Shown here: one piece after another, positions 6,108-10,472 of the stretch
Layout of the letters: each line of letters begins with the position of its first letter
How positions within the stretch are numbered: position 1 is the first letter of the stretch
NCBI GenBank assembly: GCA_026419705.1
Contig: JANZYY010000053.1
Coordinates: forward strand, 1-10,472
Reading direction: 5' to 3'
DNA from: Fischerella sp.
GTDB taxonomy: Bacteria > Cyanobacteriota > Cyanobacteriia > Cyanobacteriales > Nostocaceae
Length of the DNA stretch: 10,472 nt
Translations under genes and position numbers: made by a program
Notes under the pieces: generated by a model
Told to the model about the DNA's origin: nothing
Database searches by the model: none
The model's input: the letters and a program-made list of their open reading frames with translations, nothing else

Positions 6108-7697
6108 ATGCAAACGCTGCTCAATCACCGCTATCAAGTCATTCAGACTTTGGGCAGTGGTGGATTTGGGGAAACGTTCTTAGCAGAAGATACCCAAATG
6201 CCCTCCCGACGCCGCTGTGTCATTAAACAGTTAAAACCGATTCAAGACAATCCCCAAGTTTATCAGCTGGTACAACAACGATTTCAAAGAGAAGCAGCGA
6301 TTTTAGAAGAACTTGGTGATGGCAACGATCAGATTCCTCAGCTATATGCCTACTTCTCGGAAAATGGGCAATTTTATTTAGTACAAGAGTATATTCAAGG
6401 ACAAACTCTTACCACCAAACTACAACAGCAGGGTTTGATGAGTGAGAGTGCGGTCAAAGAAATCCTGATCGACATTTTACCAGTCCTCAATTATGTCCAT
6501 AGCAAAGGTATTGTTCACCGAGATATCAAGCCAGACAATATCCTGATTCGTTATGCCGATCGCAAACCAATCTTAATTGACTTTGGCGCAGTTAAAGAAA
6601 CAATCGGAACGGTAGTCACTCCCTCTGGAAACTCCACGAGGTCAATTGTCATTGGCACACCAGGATTTATGCCCAGCGAGCAAACCGCGGGACGTCCAAT
6701 GTTTGCCAGTGATATATACAGTCTAGGATTAACAGCGATTTATTTGCTCACGGGCAAGATGCCACAAGAATTGGCAACCGACCCAGCGACAGGAACGCTA
6801 TTGTGGCGGCAACATGCTTTCAGTATAACCCCCAGCTTTGCAGCTGTATTAGATCGAGCCATCCAGTTTAGTGCCCGCGATCGCTTTGCTAGTGCTAGAG
6901 AAATGCTGCAAGCACTGTATGCTGTAGCTTCCCCGCTTCCTCCTACTATTCCTTACAGTCAACCACCAGCAGCAACAGTACCACCTTCCCAGACATCCCA
7001 AACATCTCAAAACACAGTAGCCGTCAGTCCGGGTAATAGCCATCAACCTCCTGCCAATCAAAGCAGTAGCGGCGGACAAAGGGGAATCCTAATTGCCAGT
7101 ATCATTGCAGGTGGCTTGATTGGTGCATCTGCGATCGTTGGTATTGCCCTCAGCAACAAACCACAACCTTTGCAGCCAGCAGTTTCATCTCATCAATCAA
7201 CCACCAACCAACAACCAACACAGCAATCCAATTCCCCACCAACTTTAGAAGAGCCACATGAAACTGCATCAGAACAACCAACGCCAGATAGTAACATTAC
7301 CGAATCTACTCCCAACCAAATCCCCATTCTTGAGGATGCTCAAGCAACAGCCCCACAAATTGATAAACCATCTCCAGAAGAATTCGTGCGAAATTATTAC
7401 GCAACAATTAATCAAGGAGGATATCAAGCAGCATGGAATCAATTATCTCCCAACTACCAAAATAATAGACGCCTGCACCCCAACGGCTATCTTTCTTACG
7501 TTGATTGGTGGGGAGGGCAAGTTCAACAAGTAGACGTCAAACAAGTAAGTTTATTAGAAACTGGTACCCAAACAGCAACAGTCAAAGCTCAGCTGCAATA
7601 TTTAATGAAAAATGGAAAAAAAGCTCCTGGTTCCGTACACTTTTTCTTGTTCTGGGATGCAGAAAATAGCAAATGGGTAGTTGCGGATGCTAGATAG
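6108..7697 (+). CDS. Transmembrane Ser/Thr protein kinase with C-terminal NTF2-like domain
   Basis: 529 residues, a close paralogue of the preceding kinase. The kinase domain is at about 9-270: GSGGFG (16-21), K40, HRDIKPDN (137-144, base D139), DFG (158-160), PSEQ (189-192). A Gln/Ser/Pro linker (276-322) precedes one membrane helix (326-348) with the GGLIGASAI core shared with kinase 1. A low-complexity Gln/Pro/Thr stalk (351-415) follows. The C-terminal 110 residues (PSPEEFVRNYYATINQGGY, then YLSYVDWW, ending FWDAENSKWVVADAR) look like the NTF2-like fold attached to several cyanobacterial kinases, presumably a ligand-sensing domain outside the cytoplasm. The catalytic residues are complete. 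The start at 6108 aligns with kinase 1 with two extra residues, but no strong ribosome site precedes it. It is separated from kinase 1 by about 300 bases of repeats, so it is probably transcribed separately. Confidence 0.92.
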   Translation: MQTLLNHRYQVIQTLGSGGFGETFLAEDTQMPSRRRCVIKQLKPIQDNPQVYQLVQQRFQREAAILEELGDGNDQIPQLYAYFSENGQFYLVQEYIQGQTLTTKLQQQGLMSESAVKEILIDILPVLNYVHSKGIVHRDIKPDNILIRYADRKPILIDFGAVKETIGTVVTPSGNSTRSIVIGTPGFMPSEQTAGRPMFASDIYSLGLTAIYLLTGKMPQELATDPATGTLLWRQHAFSITPSFAAVLDRAIQFSARDRFASAREMLQALYAVASPLPPTIPYSQPPAATVPPSQTSQTSQNTVAVSPGNSHQPPANQSSSGGQRGILIASIIAGGLIGASAIVGIALSNKPQPLQPAVSSHQSTTNQQPTQQSNSPPTLEEPHETASEQPTPDSNITESTPNQIPILEDAQATAPQIDKPSPEEFVRNYYATINQGGYQAAWNQLSPNYQNNRRLHPNGYLSYVDWWGGQVQQVDVKQVSLLETGTQTATVKAQLQYLMKNGKKAPGSVHFFLFWDAENSKWVVADAR

Positions 7698-7704
7698 ATA
7701 AACG

Positions 7705-7718
7705 ATGGCAAATGCCAT
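7705..7718. terminator. Small hairpin between convergent genes
   Basis: ATGGCA (7705-7710), AA and TGCCAT (7713-7718) form a perfect inverted repeat in the 24-base gap between the kinase 2 stop and the ABC ATPase stop. It is too short and lacks a clear U-tract, so it is at best a weak bidirectional terminator. Confidence 0.3.
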
Positions 7719-7721
7719 TGA

Positions 7722-8870
7722 TTATTCACTAAATTGTGGATATAACCTATCTCCAGTTTCAGTATCAAACACAAATAACTTACTCAGGTCAACTTCCAAC
7801 AAAAGGCGATCGCCCGGACGTAGATGCACATCCGCACCCGCCTGCACATTTAACATCACTCCCGAACCAGGTAAACCCGCACGAATCAAAGTCTCCCTTC
7901 CCAAAGGTTCCACCACCTTCACCTCAACTATCAACTTTCCAAATTCTTCTCTTTGGGTTTTTTGTGTTCTACTCTCCGGGAAGCCGCTGTCGCGTCTATG
8001 TGGTTCGTTGATTAAAATATTTTCTGGACGAACACCCAAATCAAAATCTTGCCCTTCCCGCAGGTGTAACTTTTCCTGCATCTTTGCTGTAATTGGTATC
8101 ACCTGCCCATTGACATCAAAATTCCCAGCCATATACTTCGCTGGTAAAATGTTCATCGGCGGACTACCCAAAAAAGTCGCTACCATGCGATTTGCTGGTT
8201 TAGCATATATAAACTGCGGTTCGCCGATTTGTTGAATTCTTCCCCGGTTCAACACCACAATCTTATCAGCCAAAGTCATTGCCTCTACTTGGTCGTGGGT
8301 AACATAGATTGTGGTAATTCCCAGATTTTGATGTAACTCCTTTAATTCAGCCCTTGTATCATCTCGTAATTGGGCATCTAAATTCGATAAAGGTTCATCG
8401 AGTAAAAATACTTGGGGTTGACGGGCGATCGCTCTCCCCAATGCTACTCGTTGTTGCTGTCCGCCGGAAAGTTGCTTGGGTTTGCGTTCTAAAAGATGTT
8501 CCAAAGAAAGCGATCGCGCTACTGTCTGCACTCGTTCTTGAATTATCTTTGGGTCAACTTTTCGCATCCGCAACCCAAAAGCAATATTTTCTGCCACACT
8601 CATATGGGGGTATAGCGCATAATTCTGGAACACCATCGCCACATCCCGCTGTCTGGCGGGGACATTGTTCATCAACTTATCCCCAATGTAAAGTTTGCCA
8701 GAGGTAGCAGTTTCCAAACCGGCAATGGTTCGCAAAATCGTAGATTTCCCACATCCTGAAGGTCCCACTAAAACCCAAAACTCACCATCAGGAATATCAA
8801 AGGTAATATCCTCTATAGCGGTGAAGTTATTGAATTTGCGCTTTATACTTTCGAGACTAACGCTAGCCAT
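7722..8870 (-). CDS. CUT1-type sugar ABC transporter ATP-binding protein (MalK/UgpC-like), orphan
   Basis: 382 residues. All ATPase motifs are present: Walker A GPSGCGKST (36-44), Q-loop Q82, signature LSGGQ (134-138), Walker B VFLLDEP (154-160), D-loop SNLD (162-165) and H-loop H192. A C-terminal regulatory TOBE-like region (about 236-375) contains FLGSPPMN and GVRPE. This architecture powers uptake of sugars, glycerol-3-phosphate or compatible solutes by a membrane pair and a solute-binding protein. None of these partners is nearby, so it is an orphan subunit, as is usual in cyanobacteria where one ATPase can serve several importers. The residue range 287-310 has odd composition (HRRDSGFPESRTQKTQREE) and looks like a repeat-derived insertion. 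The start ATG (8870-8868) lacks a good ribosome site but matches family N-termini. The TOBE region suggests MalK/UgpC rather than a PotA-type polyamine ATPase; exact substrate unknown. Confidence 0.93.
   Translation of the reverse strand: MASVSLESIKRKFNNFTAIEDITFDIPDGEFWVLVGPSGCGKSTILRTIAGLETATSGKLYIGDKLMNNVPARQRDVAMVFQNYALYPHMSVAENIAFGLRMRKVDPKIIQERVQTVARSLSLEHLLERKPKQLSGGQQQRVALGRAIARQPQVFLLDEPLSNLDAQLRDDTRAELKELHQNLGITTIYVTHDQVEAMTLADKIVVLNRGRIQQIGEPQFIYAKPANRMVATFLGSPPMNILPAKYMAGNFDVNGQVIPITAKMQEKLHLREGQDFDLGVRPENILINEPHRRDSGFPESRTQKTQREEFGKLIVEVKVVEPLGRETLIRAGLPGSGVMLNVQAGADVHLRPGDRLLLEVDLSKLFVFDTETGDRLYPQFSE
7944..8015. repeat. Dispersed cyanobacterial repeat inside the ABC ATPase gene
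   Basis: The plus-strand stretches TTCTTCTCTTTGGGTTTTTT (7944-7963), CTCCGGGAAGCCGCTGTCG (7973-7991) and CGTCTATGTGGTTCGTTG (7993-8010) resemble intergenic repeats I recall from Nostoc-type genomes. The GGAAGCCGCT segment is nested between the other two. The whole insertion is read in frame by the ATPase gene. Recognition is from memory and needs a search. Confidence 0.5.
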
Positions 8871-8871
8871 T

Positions 8872-8905
8872 TTCAGATTTTAGATTTGAAATTTTGGATT
8901 GCTCT
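8872..8905. repeat. Degenerate AT-rich short repeat upstream of the ABC ATPase
   Basis: CAGATTTTAGATTTGAAATTTTGGATTG consists of decayed ATTTTAG-like units, similar to dispersed short tandem repeats of filamentous cyanobacteria. It fills most of the 50 bases between the hicA remnant and the ATPase start, where that gene's promoter or ribosome site would be expected. Confidence 0.4.
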
Positions 8906-8920
8906 TGATCTTGAAAACTC

Positions 8921-9146
8921 TCATCCCAGTAATGCTGTGAACTCATCCCTTGTAAGTTCAGCATCTTGCAATATCTGATGTAGCAATCCCCTACCTATAG
9001 TTTTACCAGCATGAACAGGTATCGTGACCACTCGCCCGTTTTCATGTTGCATCTGCACATGACTATCTTTTTGACTGCCATCTAGAAGCTCGCTTTTTCA
9101 GGGGCGTCGACGCTGTCTCACCTGTTAGTGCTGATAATTTTGGCAT
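8921..9146 (-). pseudogene. hicA: HicA-type mRNA interferase toxin, frameshifted
   Basis: Starting at ATG 9146-9144 the minus strand reads MPKLSALTGE, a typical HicA opening, but then TASTPLKKRASRWQSKR and a stop. A neighbouring frame carries the rest of a textbook HicA: DSHVQMQHENGR, then VVTIPVHAGKTIGRGLL, then LTRDEFTALLG and TGA at 8923-8921. The catalytic His of the (G/D)SH motif is in this second frame, so no active toxin can be made. The first frame between about codon 11 and codon 27 is also poor, and aligning LKK.AGF by eye suggests two separate single-base losses. Intact HicA (about 75 residues) is a small double-stranded-RNA-binding-fold protein that cleaves mRNA. Its start overlaps the original hicB stop as TGATG (9148-9144). 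Confidence 0.85.
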
Positions 9147-9365
9147 CAAATTACTACCTTTTCAACACCTACAAACTCCGACAGATTTTCATCAGTATTC
9201 TTGTTCCAAACCAAGTTCAACCACTTCTTTAATGTTATTCATCAACTCATCAATTGTTTCTCCTTGGCTATAACAAGCTTTTAGCTGCGGAACTTCTCCC
9301 AGGTAATAACCATCTTCATCTCGTTCTATGATGACGTAGAATTCTCGCTTGCTAGTATCTAGCAT
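9146..9365 (-). pseudogene. hicB: HicB-type antitoxin, C-terminus frameshifted
   Basis: The ATG at 9365-9363 is preferred over an ATG at 9413 because GGAGAG (9380-9375) is well placed and the longer form would overlap gun4. The product reads MLDTSKREFYVIIERDEDGY, then LGEVPQLKACYSQGETIDEL, the partial RNase H-like fold of short HicB antitoxins, and ends early at LEQEY with TGA 9194-9192. Skipping one T there restores DENLSEFVGVEKVVI and a stop at 9148-9146, the expected HicB ending, overlapping the hicA start. The intact length would be 72 residues. HicB normally binds and neutralises HicA. Here about 54-57 N-terminal residues may still be made, without the last strand. It lies 23 bases after gun4 on the same strand. 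Confidence 0.85.
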
Positions 9366-9388
9366 GATCCAAATCTCTCCAACTACAA

Positions 9389-10117
9389 TCAACTTGGCGA
9401 ATTCACCGACCAAGCCGGATGAGAAAGTAAAGACGCAATTACTCGCACTCCTCGCAGTTGATTGGAAAGAGGCAAATGACCTCTAGGGGCGCTTAAATCC
9501 CAGGTAAACTCTTGAGGGTAGCGCGTCCAGTTATTACCCTTTTTCCAACCGATTTTCACCCATAGATTGTCCCAATTTTTCCCCAAACCCAACCAAATTT
9601 CTCGCTGCACCGAAAAGCCAAATTTGCCTTCAGAGTGGACTAACCACAGCTTATTGATGGTTTGTAAATCGGTTGCGGGAAAATTGTCTACCTCAGTAAA
9701 GTAGAGCCATTTGCGTTTGATTGCTTCGGTACCTGCAATCTCACACATTTTTTGCAGGGTCATGCGATCGGCAGCTTGGAAATCTTGAGTTGCAAGTAGC
9801 TGTTGCAAGGGAGTGTAATCAATGCCACACTCTGATTGTAAAGGTACAACACCTTGTGGGAAATGGGTTCGCAGAAATTCTTGAACTTCAGGCAAATTAG
9901 AGTTATACAGAACTTGGTAGGCTTTGCCATCAACCCAAGTTGCTGGTTTGTCGCGACGTTGTAGCAAAAATTCCATCAGGATATCAAATCCGCCATTACC
10001 GAGGTTAGCCAGCTGTGGGATGGTTTGTTGTTGGACTTGAATAGACCCAGCGATTAACTGGCTGCGGAGAAATTCGATGTTAGAAGATGTGCCTGATACA
10101 ATCATTGGGTCTGTCAT
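9389..10117 (-). CDS. gun4: Gun4, porphyrin-binding activator of magnesium chelatase
   Basis: 242 residues, close to the length of the well-studied Synechocystis Gun4. The N-terminal part (about 12-85) is the helical-bundle domain with QLANLGNGGFDILMEF. The GUN4 core at 95-236 includes QSECGIDYTPLQQLLATQDF, WLYFTEVDNFPATDL (137-151), LWLVHSEGKFGFSVQREIWL (157-176) and TWDLSAPRGHLPLSNQLRGV (205-224). Gun4 binds protoporphyrin IX and Mg-protoporphyrin and stimulates the H subunit of Mg-chelatase, the first committed step of chlorophyll synthesis, in the cytoplasm or at membranes. The full N-terminal domain separates it from the many cyanobacterial proteins that carry a GUN4 domain fused to kinases. 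The ATG at 10117-10115 is preceded by CTGAG, which overlaps the stop codon of a small upstream ORF, suggesting coupled translation. Confidence 0.93.
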   Translation of the reverse strand: MTDPMIVSGTSSNIEFLRSQLIAGSIQVQQQTIPQLANLGNGGFDILMEFLLQRRDKPATWVDGKAYQVLYNSNLPEVQEFLRTHFPQGVVPLQSECGIDYTPLQQLLATQDFQAADRMTLQKMCEIAGTEAIKRKWLYFTEVDNFPATDLQTINKLWLVHSEGKFGFSVQREIWLGLGKNWDNLWVKIGWKKGNNWTRYPQEFTWDLSAPRGHLPLSNQLRGVRVIASLLSHPAWSVNSPS

Positions 10118-10125
10118 GCCATTAC

Positions 10126-10233
10126 TCAGAAAACGCGATCGGTGGACAAGCGATTAGCTATCAAATCTAGTAGATGGGTAAACACTGTTAGCATAGAGTA
10201 TTCTACAGGGAATTGCCCTTCAAACATACTCAT
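10126..10233 (-). CDS. Putative 35-residue small protein coupled to the upstream RHH gene and to gun4
   Basis: ATG at 10233-10231 overlaps the stop of the RHH gene as ATGA. The frame reads MSMFEGQFPVEYSMLTVF, then THLLDLIANRLSTDRVF, and ends at TGA 10128-10126, eight bases before the gun4 ATG. No ribosome site of its own is clear, so initiation would depend on coupling. The middle is moderately hydrophobic (MLTVFTHLLDLIA) but short for a membrane helix. I do not recognise it. It may be a real small protein, a leader peptide that sets gun4 translation, or a remnant of a larger gene. Confidence 0.35.
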   Translation of the reverse strand: MSMFEGQFPVEYSMLTVFTHLLDLIANRLSTDRVF

Positions 10234-10401
10234 TCTATACTTTCACCCTCATTGTTTGTATCAGTGACTGTAGTAGCTAAAGACCTGATATACTCTCGCA
10301 AAATATCAGTTTTGGTTCTACCGACAGCCTGACAGTGGGATTCTAACATTGCGAACTCTTGTTCGGTTACCCTGATAGCAATCTCTCTTTATATTCTTCA
10401 T
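10230..10401 (-). pseudogene. Ribbon-helix-helix (CopG/Arc-like) DNA-binding protein, N-terminally frameshifted
   Basis: The minus-strand frame ending at TGA 10232-10230 reads IAIRVTEQEFAMLESHCQAV, then GRTKTDILREYIRSL, then an acidic tail DTNNEGESIE. A short beta-strand with alternating residues followed by two helices with a GRTKTDILREYIRS turn is the RHH fold seen in antitoxins and plasmid regulators. This frame has no start codon; a TAA lies just upstream. An ATG at 10401-10399 in the neighbouring frame gives MKNIKR, and dropping one base in the AGAGAG run (about 10381-10387) joins it to IAIRVTE, for an intact length of 56 residues. It is either a pseudogene or carries a sequencing slip in a dinucleotide run. 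Such proteins often repress their own promoter. Confidence 0.65.
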
Positions 10402-10416
10402 TGCTGTTATTTTGCT

Positions 10417-10435
10417 GTATATACCCAGAGTATAC
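10417..10435 (-). promoter_or_regulatory. Candidate promoter/operator of the RHH gene
   Basis: On the minus strand TATACT (10434-10429) resembles a -10 box. It sits inside two self-complementary blocks, GTATAC (10435-10430) and GTATATAC (10424-10417), spaced like a double operator. An RHH repressor binding its own promoter would fit. No good -35 element is visible. The rest of 10402-10472 holds nothing I can assign. Confidence 0.3.
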
Positions 10436-10472
10436 TAGTTGCCTGTGTAGGCGATAAGATCGCATCGAAGAC

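Noticed and set aside
7705..8235. Plus-strand 176-codon frame opposite the ABC ATPase
   Set aside because: Antisense shadow of a gene with complete ATPase motifs; its composition is not protein-like.
9366..9413. Longer hicB starting at 9413
   Set aside because: It overlaps the end of gun4, adds residues unlike HicB, and a better ribosome site serves the ATG at 9365.
10402..10472. tRNA or structured RNA at the right edge
   Set aside because: No cloverleaf arms or conserved tRNA bases can be matched; only short palindromes are present.

Overview
The window reads as chromosomal DNA of a filamentous, probably nostocalean, cyanobacterium. Three things support this: at least eleven exact HIP1 octamers (GCGATCGC) in 10.5 kb, a full-length Gun4 tetrapyrrole regulator, and two membrane-anchored Ser/Thr kinases of cyanobacterial architecture. 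Several families of short palindromes and heptamer repeats typical of Nostoc-type genomes also occur. The genus cannot be fixed from this sequence.

Layout. (a) 1-1182, minus strand: part of an IS607-type insertion sequence. Its serine-recombinase gene tnpA is interrupted by two in-frame TAA codons. The following tnpB, the RNA-guided nuclease gene, is open and runs off the left edge. (b) 1183-1536: gene-free DNA with a near-perfect GC hairpin and a 138-bp MITE-like inverted repeat. (c) 1537-3180, plus: a TPR-type, probably lipid-anchored protein. (d) 3307-5810, plus: a tight run of a GNAT acetyltransferase, a frameshifted hypothetical gene and a Ser/Thr kinase with an extracytoplasmic YARHG domain. 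(e) 5811-6107: spacer with heptamer repeats and hairpins. (f) 6108-7697, plus: a second kinase, paralogous to the first across the catalytic domain and membrane helix but with an NTF2-like sensor domain at its C-terminus. (g) 7722-10401, minus: in transcription order, a broken ribbon-helix-helix gene, a 35-codon small ORF coupled to it, gun4, a decayed hicB-hicA toxin-antitoxin pair, and an orphan CUT1-type sugar ABC ATPase. The ABC ATPase is convergent with kinase 2.

How it fits together. The housekeeping genes (gun4, ABC ATPase, kinases, TPR protein, acetyltransferase) are intact. Five accessory genes (tnpA, the hypothetical gene, hicB, hicA, the RHH gene) carry nonsense codons or single-base frameshifts. 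I read these breaks by comparing frames by eye. Four of the five lie in mobile or toxin-antitoxin genes, which fits decay of dispensable DNA, although assembly error cannot be excluded from sequence alone. The most interesting features are the sensor-swapped tandem kinases, the repeat-derived in-frame insertion in the ABC ATPase, the coupled small ORF directly before gun4, and the tnpA-dead/tnpB-open insertion sequence. I see no unmistakably new multi-gene system.
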